The notes below the pieces were generated by a model. It was not told where the DNA came from. It made no database searches and was given only the letters and a program-made list of their open reading frames with translations. The translations under genes were made by a program, and so were the position numbers. This document shows positions 25,491-33,716 of a DNA stretch of 34,849 nt, piece by piece; positions within the stretch are counted from its first letter, which is position 1; each line of letters begins with the position of its first letter. The DNA is taken from assembly GCA_036524155.1 (NCBI GenBank), contig DATDCV010000672.1, forward strand, positions 1-34,849. Reading direction: 5' to 3'. The DNA comes from DATDCV01 sp036524155 (GTDB taxonomy: Bacteria; Verrucomicrobiota; Verrucomicrobiia; Limisphaerales; UBA8199).

Positions 25491-27599
25491 TCACTCTGAT
25501 GCGCGACCGGATGGTAGAGTGACGGAGCCGTCGCGGGAGACCTGCAAACGACGGTCGTTGTAAGTGACGCGGTTGATCCGACCGCCAGGTCGGATTTCCA
25601 GCCTGAGCCGACCCTGGCGGAAGCGCAGATCGGCGGTCACCGGGGGACCGTTCGGGTAGAGCTTGGGGCGGATTACGAGTTTGTCTCCTTCGAAGTGCAC
25701 TCCGAGGTAATGCCGCACGACAAAGAGCGTGACTTCGCCGCTGGTCCAGGGCACGAGGCCACAGCCGCTGAGCTGCGAGCGGACGGAAGAGATTTCTTCG
25801 AACCAGGCGCCGGTGCGCCCGCCGGCGGAGGTATTCAGCCATTCGAGGGAACGTCGGCTGCGATCCCACTGACCGGCCTCATGTTGGGCGCGGAGAATGA
25901 AAGTCGTCGCGAATGGCCAGGGGCCGGGTTGATCCGGCTGGCTGCTGGTGTGGTAACGGTCGTAACCGCCGTCCGACCAGCGCGTGTTCCAGAGAGACTC
26001 AAGAAAATCGAGCGTGCGCTGCGCCACGGGGCTGCGGGGGTCCACCACGCCGAGGGCAATCGGCAACGCCATCGAGGCATCGGGCATCAGCCGGTGGGCC
26101 TGTTCGGTCTTGAGCGGGACATCTGGCGCGAAGCCGGCGAATCCGGCGGGGTCATCGGCGATCTCACCGGTGACCTTGCGGCGCTTGATGAGGTGTCCGT
26201 CGTTGACCAGGGCTTTGGCAGGGTGGTGGAGCACGGCTTGTGTGATCCGCTCCGCCTCGGCGCGCCAGTGCGGGGCCTGCGCTTGAGCGTTCAGGGCTCC
26301 GGCCAGGTCGGCGCCATCAAGCAGGCCGCGGATGACGTGGGTTTGGTAGGCCAGTTCGTAGGCGTCGGTGAAGGCGCGTTCCCAGAACTCACGCCGGTTG
26401 TGGACCATGCCCGTGTCGTCGCGGAACTCGGGCCGGAGCGGGCGATCGATCATCGCCAACAGCAGCTCGCGGTGCTCGCGAACCAAAGAATCGTCGCCCG
26501 TCCAGTCCCGGTATGCCTTGAGCAGGTGCAGCAACTCGCCCATCTGATCGAATTGTTCGAGGTCCGGCTCGACGAACGCGTTGGCGATCATCGTGACACC
26601 TTCGCGGCTGACCATCTTCGTGAGCATGCGGACCAGGCAGGCGCGAGCGACTTCAAACTCGCCGGCGTGCAGAGCGCCGAGGGCGGTGTTCGAGGTGTCG
26701 CGCACCCACTGTGCGCCGTACTCGAAAATGCCGGCGTTCATCGTGCCGTCCTCGCCGACCATGCCGGCGAGTTGAAAGCGGGCTTTGTCGAAAATGTCGC
26801 AAACGGTTTTGTCGCCGGCTGTCACCCGGGATTTGTTCTGCCAGGCAGCGGCGGTGGCGCGAACAGCGGCCCCAAGAGTAGCGGCGCTGAGTTGGTCGCC
26901 TTGGTCGGCAATCGAAGCCGTTTCGTTAGTAGCCACAGTGGCAAGCAAAAGTGTCACGACATGAACCGGTGCACCGGGAGCCACGTGCAAGGGGCCAATC
27001 TCGAGAGAGTTCATGTCCGGCGCGGCGTGCGGGGCGCCGTCCTGCACCGTGAACAGCCGCAGGTTGGCATTGGTTTGGGGCAGACGCAGCCGGAGGGTCA
27101 CTTCTTCAGGCCCGGCCAGGTGCGCCCCTTCGAGATCAATCGCGCGTCGGAAGAGACCCTCGCCGCGCAAAGCAGTGATTCTCTCCGTGACCCGAATCCC
27201 CCCGGCCCACCACGTCGCACAAACCGAAGGCATGCCATCTTCGAGCAGGGTCCAGGCGGTTTTGGTGCGGTGCCCCAGGGCGGTGTAGGGGAAACCGCCG
27301 AGGACGACTTCCGAGGCGCTGTGACGCACGCCCTCGTCCTTTTCCCAGTTCAGTGCGTTTTGCTTGCGCGTGCTCTGGCGGGCGTTTTGGACGTCGAACA
27401 ACAGGAAAGTAAAGGCGGGCCCGAGGTCGGCCTGGTCCGCCTGCAGGATCATTTGGGCGCGCCCGCTGCGAAGGACGAAATAGTCGCGGCCGTGGAACCA
27501 GGCCAGCGCGTTGAGGTCGAGCGTGGTCGGCGGGTCGGCGGCGAAAACACCAAAACTGGCAGCCAAAAGAACCGCCAGAGTGAGGAAAAAGGATCTCAT
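25491..27599 (-). CDS. Secreted (alpha/alpha)6-barrel glycoside hydrolase (GH15/GH63/GH65-like)
   Basis: A 702-residue exported protein: signal peptide MRSFFLTLAVLLAASFGVFA (1-20), an N-terminal beta-sandwich to about 240, a helical barrel with EYGAQWVRDTSNTALGALHA (about 293-312) and REFWERAFTDAYELAYQTHV (about 403-422), and a C-terminal beta domain with YLGVHFEGDKLVIRPKL. The WVRD motif and the acidic WERAFTDAYE segment resemble glucoamylase-, trehalase- and debranching-type enzymes, and the C-terminal domain resembles GH65/GH78 tails. The exact family cannot be fixed by eye. The ATG at 27599 has no clear Shine-Dalgarno. The FtsH-like gene lies 27 bp upstream on the same strand. Confidence 0.7.
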   Translation of the reverse strand: MRSFFLTLAVLLAASFGVFAADPPTTLDLNALAWFHGRDYFVLRSGRAQMILQADQADLGPAFTFLLFDVQNARQSTRKQNALNWEKDEGVRHSASEVVLGGFPYTALGHRTKTAWTLLEDGMPSVCATWWAGGIRVTERITALRGEGLFRRAIDLEGAHLAGPEEVTLRLRLPQTNANLRLFTVQDGAPHAAPDMNSLEIGPLHVAPGAPVHVVTLLLATVATNETASIADQGDQLSAATLGAAVRATAAAWQNKSRVTAGDKTVCDIFDKARFQLAGMVGEDGTMNAGIFEYGAQWVRDTSNTALGALHAGEFEVARACLVRMLTKMVSREGVTMIANAFVEPDLEQFDQMGELLHLLKAYRDWTGDDSLVREHRELLLAMIDRPLRPEFRDDTGMVHNRREFWERAFTDAYELAYQTHVIRGLLDGADLAGALNAQAQAPHWRAEAERITQAVLHHPAKALVNDGHLIKRRKVTGEIADDPAGFAGFAPDVPLKTEQAHRLMPDASMALPIALGVVDPRSPVAQRTLDFLESLWNTRWSDGGYDRYHTSSQPDQPGPWPFATTFILRAQHEAGQWDRSRRSLEWLNTSAGGRTGAWFEEISSVRSQLSGCGLVPWTSGEVTLFVVRHYLGVHFEGDKLVIRPKLYPNGPPVTADLRFRQGRLRLEIRPGGRINRVTYNDRRLQVSRDGSVTLPSGRASE

Positions 27600-27626
27600 A
27601 AGTTGAGAGCAGCGGACCTTGCCTTG

Positions 27627-28220
27627 CTACGGCTTCACGCCGTGATCTTTTTCCATTTTGTCCAACACCCTATCCATGCGCCGGCCTTGCTCCTCCCATT
27701 TGTCCAGGATCCCGTCCAGGCGGTTCTGCTGCAGCCAGGTCTTGCCGGTCGATTTCTTGATCTGTCGGACGAAGAGAAACCAGATCAGAGCCGCGACAAT
27801 GACAAAAGGCAAAATGCTGACGGCGAGGCTGATCAGCAACGTGTTGGGTTCATGCGGCTCAAATTCCGGTCGCGCGAGAAGCTTGCTCTCCAAGCTCGGC
27901 GTAAGCCGGACTTTGGCGCGGAATGGGACTTGGACCTGGGCGCCATTTTCACCTCCCCGATAATAGAAGCCGACCACTTCGTTCAGCGCGGTATTCTGTG
28001 GGTTGTAGTTGATGGTCGCCTGCTTGATCAGGTTGGAGTCCAACAACTGCTCGAAACGATACTGGCTGATCATTTCCCCCGGCGGGCCCACCCGGTCCTT
28101 GAACACCATCAACAAAACGATGCCGACGAACACTGCGAGCCATATCAGCCAGATCCGCGAGGTCGCCTTTGGCTTCTCTCCGAATTCGAGTGATGGTGGT
28201 TGTTCCGGTTGGTTGTTCAC
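27627..28220 (-). CDS. Stand-alone FtsH N-terminal membrane/periplasmic domain protein
   Basis: A 197-residue protein that matches only the N-terminal part of the FtsH membrane protease: span 1 (about 23-40), the periplasmic FtsH_ext domain (about 48-125, with SQYRFEQLLDSNLIKQATI and VPFRAKVRLTPSLESKLL) and span 2 (127-151) ending in VRQIK, exactly where FtsH passes into the cytoplasm. The AAA ATPase and Zn-protease domains are absent; instead there is a 45-residue charged helix (ILDKWEEQGRRMDRVLDKME), likely coiled coil. It might join or poison FtsH hexamers or act through HflKC-like contacts; this is inference. The start is a GTG at 28220 without an obvious ribosome-binding site. Confidence 0.78.
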   Translation of the reverse strand: MNNQPEQPPSLEFGEKPKATSRIWLIWLAVFVGIVLLMVFKDRVGPPGEMISQYRFEQLLDSNLIKQATINYNPQNTALNEVVGFYYRGGENGAQVQVPFRAKVRLTPSLESKLLARPEFEPHEPNTLLISLAVSILPFVIVAALIWFLFVRQIKKSTGKTWLQQNRLDGILDKWEEQGRRMDRVLDKMEKDHGVKP

Positions 28221-28398
28221 AGGCGTGAGGACGAGCGTATGCTCACCTGGCCGAAACGCGCAAGCTTTTCGATTGGGACCCGAAGTCCCGGATCAGTCTT
28301 GACCCGGATATTCCATAGCGACTGTACGCGCCGACGTCAGGAGCAACCGACGCCGATTTGCGAGCGGCAAGAGGTCACCGAACTAGACGACGGTAACT

Positions 28399-28423
28399 CC
28401 CTCTCCTCCCTTGGAGGAGAGGG
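28399..28423. repeat. Perfect 11-bp hairpin in the serpin/FtsH-like divergent gap
   Basis: CCCTCTCCTCC-CTT-GGAGGAGAGGG, a perfect stem with a 3-nt loop and purine/pyrimidine-asymmetric arms. The 415-bp gap 28221-28635 holds this and the T-centred dyad at 28594-28609; no gene is supported there. There is no T-run, so it is more like an extragenic palindrome than a terminator. Confidence 0.6.
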
Positions 28424-28593
28424 AAGGGGAGAGGAGGCCCTTTGCTGCTCCCCTGTCACCGTTCGTTGGCAGGCGAAAGTCACCAGGACTGCTGGCGCTT
28501 CGCCTCCTGATACGTCGGCGCTTACAACCTGTGCCGAGTTCATTCGGTATGGAATATCCGGGTTAAGTGCTGCCGTCTTCACGGGAGCGTCCA

Positions 28594-28609
28594 AGACGAT
28601 TTTTCGTCT
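28594..28609. promoter_or_regulatory. T-centred dyad before the serpin gene
   Basis: AGACGA-TTTT-TCGTCT, perfect 6-bp arms, 26 nt before the serpin ATG. It shares the T-run centre, and ATTTTTCG, with the second operator-like dyad of the downstream BlaI-family gene, so co-regulation is possible. Confidence 0.35.
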
Positions 28610-28635
28610 AACAGAGAAGGACCGACGGTGGCCAA

Positions 28636-29904
28636 ATGTGCAAAAAAAGGAATCGTGTGAAGAAGAACAACATCATGCGCGTGACTTGGACTCAGACAAA
28701 CCTCATCCTCAGTATGCTTATGTTATCCTCCATTTCCGGATCTCGGCCAACTGCCGGCGCGGCCCAAACGCAAGCCCTCGTCGAGGGTAACACGGCTTTT
28801 GCGCTGGACCTCTATGGCCAGCTTAAGAGTGGTCCCGGCAACCTGTTCTTTTCGCCTTATAGCATCTCCACTGCACTGGCCATGGTTTATGCCGGCGCGC
28901 GCGGGGACACCGAGAAACAAATGGACCAAGTTCTCCATTTCGGGAGTGAGCAGCGCCAAGTCCATTCTGCTTTCGGCGAACTCCAAAACCAGCTCAAGGA
29001 GGCCGGCCAGCAGAAGGGCATTGAACTGAACATCGCCAACGCGCTCTGGGCCCAACAAGGCCATCCATTTCTTCCGGCGTTTCTCAACGTGGCCAAAGAC
29101 GAATACCAGGCCAGCGTCAACCAGGCGGACTTCAGAACGGGGGCAGAAGCCGCCAGGGCCACGGTCAATCAATGGGCCGCGGAGCAGACCAAGGAAAAAA
29201 TCCGGGATATCCTGCCATCCGGCAGCGTGGACGCCTCAACCCGCCTCGTGTTGGCCAACGCCATCTATTTCAAGGGTGCCTGGGCCAAACCGTATGACAA
29301 GAACCAGACCTCCAAGCAACCGTTTCATCGATCGGCGACGAGCCTGGCCTCGGCGCCGCTCATGCACCATTTCGATAACGTCCGCTACATGGAAGACAGT
29401 CAGTTTCAGGCCGTGGAGCTGCCCTATCGAAACGGCGAACTTTCCATGCTGGTGCTGCTGCCGCGCCAGGTTGAAGGTTGTGGCAATTTAGAAGACAGGC
29501 TGACCCCGGCCCTGCTTTCCGGCGTGCTCGCCAGGATGACGAAACGCCAGGTCGAGATCTTCTTCCCCAGGTTCAAACTGGAGTCCAAATTCAAACTCAA
29601 CGATACTCTGTCGCGGATGGGGATTTCTGACGCGTTCGGATCTGAAGCCGATTTCTCCGGGATCGACGGGACCAGGAACCTCTTTATCTCCGGTGTCTTT
29701 CACAAGGCTTGGGGGGAAGTCAACGAAGAAGGCACCGAGGCAGCCGCGGCGACCGGGGTGGCGGTTGCGCTAACCTCCGCCGTGAGCAAGCCGCCTCCGC
29801 CTCCGCCCGTGTTCCGCGCCGATCACCCGTTTATCTTCTTCATCCGCGACACCCGTTCCGGCAGTCTCTTGTTCCTGGGCCGGCTCTCAGATCCGTCTGC
29901 CTGA
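28636..29904 (+). CDS. Secreted serpin (serine/cysteine protease inhibitor)
   Basis: A 422-residue serpin, a suicide inhibitor that traps target proteases by loop insertion. It has the N-terminal FALDLYGQLK and NLFFSPYSISTALAMVYAGA blocks, NAIYFKGAW (208-216), the shutter/breach motifs, and a textbook inhibitory hinge EEGTEAAAATG (364-374) with small residues at P12-P9. Counting from the hinge, the scissile bond would be near Thr380-Ser381 (an estimate). Six consecutive prolines (386-391) follow the loop. A signal-like N-terminus (LILSMLMLSSISG) implies export. ATG 28636 is used; ATG 28675 would start nearer the signal peptide and is equally plausible. A long hairpin follows, then the BlaI-type gene. 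Confidence 0.92.
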   Translation: MCKKRNRVKKNNIMRVTWTQTNLILSMLMLSSISGSRPTAGAAQTQALVEGNTAFALDLYGQLKSGPGNLFFSPYSISTALAMVYAGARGDTEKQMDQVLHFGSEQRQVHSAFGELQNQLKEAGQQKGIELNIANALWAQQGHPFLPAFLNVAKDEYQASVNQADFRTGAEAARATVNQWAAEQTKEKIRDILPSGSVDASTRLVLANAIYFKGAWAKPYDKNQTSKQPFHRSATSLASAPLMHHFDNVRYMEDSQFQAVELPYRNGELSMLVLLPRQVEGCGNLEDRLTPALLSGVLARMTKRQVEIFFPRFKLESKFKLNDTLSRMGISDAFGSEADFSGIDGTRNLFISGVFHKAWGEVNEEGTEAAAATGVAVALTSAVSKPPPPPPVFRADHPFIFFIRDTRSGSLLFLGRLSDPSA

Positions 29905-29923
29905 CCGGGCAAATATTCGCCGG

Positions 29924-29968
29924 CGGGCCGTTATCAGCCACAAGTTGGCGGCGGCTGATAACCGCCCG
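29924..29968 (+). terminator. Strong hairpin after the serpin gene
   Basis: Arms 29924-29939 and 29953-29968 pair at 15 of 16 positions (CGGGCCGTTATCAGCC facing GGCTGATAACCGCCCG) around a 13-nt loop, 20 nt after the serpin stop. There is no T-run downstream; likely a processing or termination structure. Confidence 0.55.
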
Positions 29969-30009
29969 GCCAGGCGGTTGCACCCGCTCGGTCCAGGGCC
30001 ACGTCGTTC

Positions 30010-30072
30010 TCTGCTAATTTTTTAGCAGATTCTTGTTGACACCTGTTCCGTGAGTGCTAAATTTTTCGCACT
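30010..30072 (+). promoter_or_regulatory. Promoter with two matched operator-like dyads for the BlaI/M56 operon
   Basis: Dyad 1, TCTGCTAATTTTTTAGCAGA (30010-30029), has 8-bp perfect arms. Dyad 2, AGTGCTAAATTTTTCGCACT (30053-30072), has the same 20-nt length and T-rich centre with one arm mismatch. Their centres are 43 bp apart, about four helical turns. Between them is a perfect -35 TTGACA (30036-30041), and 16 nt on, TAAATT (30058-30063) lies inside dyad 2. The pattern fits autorepression by a BlaI-type dimer that blocks the -10 region. The predicted transcript start is within about 10 nt of the ATG at 30078, so the leader would be almost absent. Confidence 0.65.
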
Positions 30073-30077
30073 TCAGC

Positions 30078-30461
30078 ATGAATGTGGAACAACATCTCAG
30101 CCGCCGCGAGCGCCAAATCATGGACGTCCTGCATGCCAGGGGCCACGCCACCGCCGCGGAGGTTCTCACCGCCCTGCCCGCTCCGCCGGGTTATTCGGCC
30201 GTTCGGGCGCTGCTGCGCATCCTCGAGGAAAAGGGGCATGTGAGGCATCGACGCGAGGGAGCGCGTTATGTTTATGTCCCGCGCACGTCGCCGGAGGTCG
30301 CGCGCCGCTCAGCCCTGAGGCGGGTGGTCTCCACGTTTTTCCAGGGTTCAGTGGGCCAGGCGATGGCAGCGCTGCTGGAAACCGCCGACACGGAGCTTTC
30401 GGACACAGATCTGACCCGGCTGCAAACACTGATCAAAAATGCCAGAAAGGAAGGCCGTTAG
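30078..30461 (+). CDS. BlaI/MecI-family transcriptional repressor
   Basis: A 127-residue winged-helix protein: LSRRERQIMDVLHARGHATA (8-27) opens the fold, GYSAVRALLRILEEKGHVRH (38-57) is the recognition helix region, and GARYVYVP (61-68) is the wing. The C-terminal part is the helical dimerisation domain. The family represses its own operon and is inactivated by proteolysis when the partner M56 protein senses a signal. The ATG at 30078 matches the family N-terminus; an in-frame upstream start at 30054 falls inside the operator. No Shine-Dalgarno is seen, consistent with a very short leader. The stop is 1 nt before the M56 gene. Confidence 0.92.
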   Translation: MNVEQHLSRRERQIMDVLHARGHATAAEVLTALPAPPGYSAVRALLRILEEKGHVRHRREGARYVYVPRTSPEVARRSALRRVVSTFFQGSVGQAMAALLETADTELSDTDLTRLQTLIKNARKEGR

Positions 30462-30462
30462 T

Positions 30463-32907
30463 ATGAACTCATGGACCGCGATCATGACGCGTTCGCTTCA
30501 GGACTCTCAGCTTGCCGCTGTGGTTCTGGACGCGTGCCTTAAGAGCTTTGTCATTCTCCTCGTCGCCGGCGGAGTGTGTTTTTGGTGGCGGCGGAGCTCA
30601 GCGTCGGTCCGGCACCTGGTGTGGTTCCTGTCGGTGGCGGGAGTGCTTTGTTTGCCGGGCCTCTCGAGCGTGCTGCCGGCGTGGCAGAATCCCCTGTGGG
30701 CAGTGAGAAGCCATGGTGCCCCGGGAAACGAAATTACACTAACGTTCGAGCTGGCGCCGGCAAAGGCGAACACGGTCTCGTCTCGCCAGACGCCAGCTCT
30801 CGAAGCCACGGGAACGACCCCCGTGGCTGGTCCGGCGCCGGCCACGGGAGGAACGCGGCTCGCGGCTCATGTTCGCGCTGGCTGGGCGGCCCTGGCCCTG
30901 GCGATCTGGGCGTGCGGCACGCTGCTGATTCTCCTGCCGCTAACGAGCGCGCGCCTGCGGCTCCGGGCGCTGCGCCGTGCCGGGCAGCCTCCCCGGGATC
31001 CGGGGTGGCACGTGTTGTTGCGGCGACTTTGCCAGGACCTGGGAGTTGGGAGACGCGTGACATTGTTGCTATCAGCGCAAAATCTGATGCCCGTGACCTG
31101 GGGGTGGTGGCGGCCGGTCGTCCTGCTGCCGGCGGGAGCCGATCAGTGGTTGCCCGAGCGACGCCGGGTCGTCTTGTTGCATGAACTGGCGCATGTGAAA
31201 CGATGGGATTGCTTGACCCAAATGATCGCTCGAGTGGCTTGCGCGGTTTATTGGTTCAATCCGTTCGTCTGGGTCGCGGCGCGGCGGATGTGTGTTGAAC
31301 GCGAGCGCGCTTGTGACGATCTGGTCCTGAATGGCGGTTGCAGGGCCTCCGATTACGCCGCTCACCTGGTGGAGATCGCCAGGAGCTTCCATCGCGTGCC
31401 GCAGGTCGCGGCGATTGCCATGGCTCGCTCCTCCCATCTGCAAGGGAGGATCGCTGCCATTGTGGATGCCTCCCGGGTCCGGCGCGGACCACGCGCCCCG
31501 CTTGTAGGCCTGTGCTGTGCCGCCGTGCTCGCCCTTGTCGCCGCGGTTGCAGCGCAAAAGCCAGCCGCCAACTCTTCCGCAGGCAGCACTGAGCAGAGGC
31601 CCTGGTTCGATGCCCGCCTGCGCGCGTTCTTTACGGCGAAGGCGGCCCAGGCGCATCGCCTGGCCGCACAGGAGAAAAAGCCGCTGGCCCCCGAGGTCTG
31701 GCCTTATTTCGAGGCGGGGATGAAAGGTGATTGGAGCACGGCGACGAACCTGTGGGTCGCCATGCGGAAGCGCGCGCATCAATACGAAGGGACAACCGCG
31801 GATGAAACCCTGGACGTTTGCTGGAGCCCGATTCTCGAGACCGACCTGGCTTGGGAGCAATACGCCAACTGGAAGCAGAAATACGTGTTGGCCTATGGCA
31901 ACGACATCATCAAATCGATTCCGCCCGGCAGCATTTACTTCGGCGGCACCGACCCTGGCCGCGGCGTCATTACCGCGATGTCCGAGTCCCATGCGGACGG
32001 GAAGCCGTTCTTTACGCTGACCCAGAACGCCCTGGCTGATGGTACGTATCTCGATTACCTGCGAGCCATGTACGGCAAGATAATCTACACGCCCACCGCC
32101 GAAGATTCACAAAAGTCCTTCGAGGAATATCTGGCTGAGGCCCAGCGTCGGCTCGCCGAGAACAAACTGAGGCCGGGCGAGGACGTGCGAATGAAGGATG
32201 GCAAGGTCCAGGCCAGCGGCCAGATCGCCGTCATGAGCATCAACGGTCTGATCACCAAAACCATCTTCGACCGCAACCCTGACCGCGAGTTTTACGTGGA
32301 AGAGAGCTTTCCGCTCGACTGGATGTATCCCCATCTCTCGCCCAACGGCCTGATTATGAAAATCAATCGCCAGCCGCTACCAACGCTTTCTGACGACATT
32401 GTCCAGCGTGACCATGATTACTGGTCTCAGTATCTCCAGCCGATGATCGGCGCTTGGCTTGACTACGATACCCCGGTCGCCGAGGTCACCGCGTTTGCGC
32501 AGAAAGTCTATCTCCAGCATAACTTGAGCGGCTTCACGGGCGATCGGGAATGGGTCGAGGACACCTGGGCGCAAAAGGCTTTCTCCAAGGTGCGCTGCTC
32601 CATCGGCGGCATCTACCAGTGGCGAAGTTCCGAAACGAAAGCTCCCGAGGAGAAACAGCGCATGGTCAAAGAAGCCGATTTCGCTTTCCGCCAGGCCTAT
32701 GCCCTTTGTCCCACCAGCCCCGAGGCCCTCTTCCGTTACGTCAACCTGCTGCTCACCTCAAACCGACTCGGTGACGCTATTCTCCTGGCCGAAACCACGC
32801 TGAAACTCGAGCCCCAAAACACCCAGGTGAAGGGCCTGGCCGAAAATCTGAAGAATTTCAAACCGAAGAAGACTGAGTCCGATCCCCACCTCGCTCCAAA
32901 GCTCTAA
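30463..32907 (+). CDS. BlaR1-like M56 membrane metalloprotease with novel C-terminal sensor domain
   Basis: An 814-residue signal transducer. The N-terminal part is an M56 peptidase: spans near 20-41, 53-70 and 141-162, the zinc site HELAH (240-244) in VVLLHELAHVKRWDCL, and ERERACDDLVL (279-289). A fourth span at about 345-364 leads out of the membrane. BlaR1/MecR1 carry a penicillin-binding domain here, but this protein has about 440 residues without SxxK, SxN or KTG in that arrangement. Instead it shows GSIYFGGTDPGRGVITAM, LTQNALADGTYLDYLRAMYG, VMSINGLITKTIFDRNPDRE and a C-terminal TPR-like pair (ADFAFRQAYALCPTSPEAL; LETTLKLEPQNTQVKGL), like domains in verrucomicrobial DUF2723-type proteins. 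The signal is therefore probably not a beta-lactam. Coupled to the repressor gene (1-nt gap). Confidence 0.85.
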   Translation: MNSWTAIMTRSLQDSQLAAVVLDACLKSFVILLVAGGVCFWWRRSSASVRHLVWFLSVAGVLCLPGLSSVLPAWQNPLWAVRSHGAPGNEITLTFELAPAKANTVSSRQTPALEATGTTPVAGPAPATGGTRLAAHVRAGWAALALAIWACGTLLILLPLTSARLRLRALRRAGQPPRDPGWHVLLRRLCQDLGVGRRVTLLLSAQNLMPVTWGWWRPVVLLPAGADQWLPERRRVVLLHELAHVKRWDCLTQMIARVACAVYWFNPFVWVAARRMCVERERACDDLVLNGGCRASDYAAHLVEIARSFHRVPQVAAIAMARSSHLQGRIAAIVDASRVRRGPRAPLVGLCCAAVLALVAAVAAQKPAANSSAGSTEQRPWFDARLRAFFTAKAAQAHRLAAQEKKPLAPEVWPYFEAGMKGDWSTATNLWVAMRKRAHQYEGTTADETLDVCWSPILETDLAWEQYANWKQKYVLAYGNDIIKSIPPGSIYFGGTDPGRGVITAMSESHADGKPFFTLTQNALADGTYLDYLRAMYGKIIYTPTAEDSQKSFEEYLAEAQRRLAENKLRPGEDVRMKDGKVQASGQIAVMSINGLITKTIFDRNPDREFYVEESFPLDWMYPHLSPNGLIMKINRQPLPTLSDDIVQRDHDYWSQYLQPMIGAWLDYDTPVAEVTAFAQKVYLQHNLSGFTGDREWVEDTWAQKAFSKVRCSIGGIYQWRSSETKAPEEKQRMVKEADFAFRQAYALCPTSPEALFRYVNLLLTSNRLGDAILLAETTLKLEPQNTQVKGLAENLKNFKPKKTESDPHLAPKL

Positions 32908-33635
32908 CCGCGGTTGAGCAGCGCAGCGCCACCCTGGAAAAGGTCTGCCGAGGGATCCGCACCCTGGTCCGGCGCAGAAAGGTGGAAACTTCAGAAGCAC
33001 GGGCCTTCTTAACGTGCTCTGGATGGATGTCTCGACGGGAGGAATGTTCTGGGGAGGACCCGTATAATACTTTATTTGAAACGCATCGTTTACTGCCGGC
33101 CCGCGCGCTAACAAAAAAGTTGTTCACCGGCGCGACATTTTCCTGGGCTTGCGGCGCCGACGGGGCAGCCCTCTCCCTTTAGGCTCAAAGCTTTAGTAGA
33201 TAAAGCGCCGTTTCGATTAACGGTGAATAAGTTTGTCTTGCTTCTTCCGATGTGATCGTGATACAAGCATGCTCAAGCTGAGCCTGAGAGGCCAACCTCT
33301 CGCGCTTCAACAGCGGGCGTATGCGGTTTCCGGGCCATCGTGGGTCACCGCCTACTCGAACCGGGCTTGAGCATTTCCGGCTCCTGAAAGGACGACCTTA
33401 CCCCACCCTCGCGCCTTTCACTGGCGTCGATCAGCCGCACATCACGGGCCGTAGCACGTGCCGGGGGGGATACGTGACCTTTCAGTCCCCGGCCGAGCCC
33501 CTCCTGCCGCACCTTCTCCGTCAGCCGCCCTTGGCTTCAAGCTCCCGCCAGGCCCGACCGCAGCGCCGCCTGGTCTCATTAACACCGGGGCCTCAGCCCC
33601 CTGGCCCCTACCCAGGGATAAAAGTCCCAAGCCAT
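32908..33635. other. Long intergenic region without a supported gene
   Basis: Some 730 bp with no convincing reading frame on either strand. Visible items: a TATAAT at 33063-33068 without a good -35; a 10-bp inverted repeat ATGCTCAAGC (33269-33278)/GCTTGAGCAT (33365-33374); a GAGAGG-CCAA-CCTCTC hairpin near 33286-33301; and a very C-rich final part with a GGGGC-CTCA-GCCCC hairpin near 33588-33601. It may hold a structured leader or small RNA for the gene at 33717, but nothing matches a known RNA family by eye. Confidence 0.4.
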
Positions 33636-33715
33636 TTCACCGCTTCACCGCTTTAACGCTTCAACGCTTCAACGCTTCAACGCATTAACGCTTCCACGCC
33701 TCACCGCCTCACTAC
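33636..33715 (+). repeat. 8-bp tandem array (TTCAACGC family) abutting a start codon
   Basis: Ten consecutive 8-nt units: TTCACCGC twice, TTTAACGC, TTCAACGC three times, ATTAACGC, TTCCACGC, CTCACCGC and CTCACTAC. It ends 1 nt before the ATG at 33717 and so fills the ribosome-binding region. Eight is not a multiple of three, so it is not coding. ATTAACGC also occurs in the array before mrdA. Confidence 0.88.
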
Positions 33716-33716
33716 C

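Noticed and set aside
25695..28193. Plus-strand 832-codon open frame across two minus-strand genes
   Set aside because: It spans the glycosidase and the FtsH-like gene in antisense, which is not credible for a real protein; both opposite genes have signal peptides or domain motifs.
33340..33400. tRNA gene suggested by ACTCGAACC on the minus strand
   Set aside because: The flanking bases do not form a T-stem, and no acceptor or anticodon arm can be drawn.
33636..33715. CRISPR array
   Set aside because: The units are 8 nt, contiguous and without spacers, and no cas gene is present.
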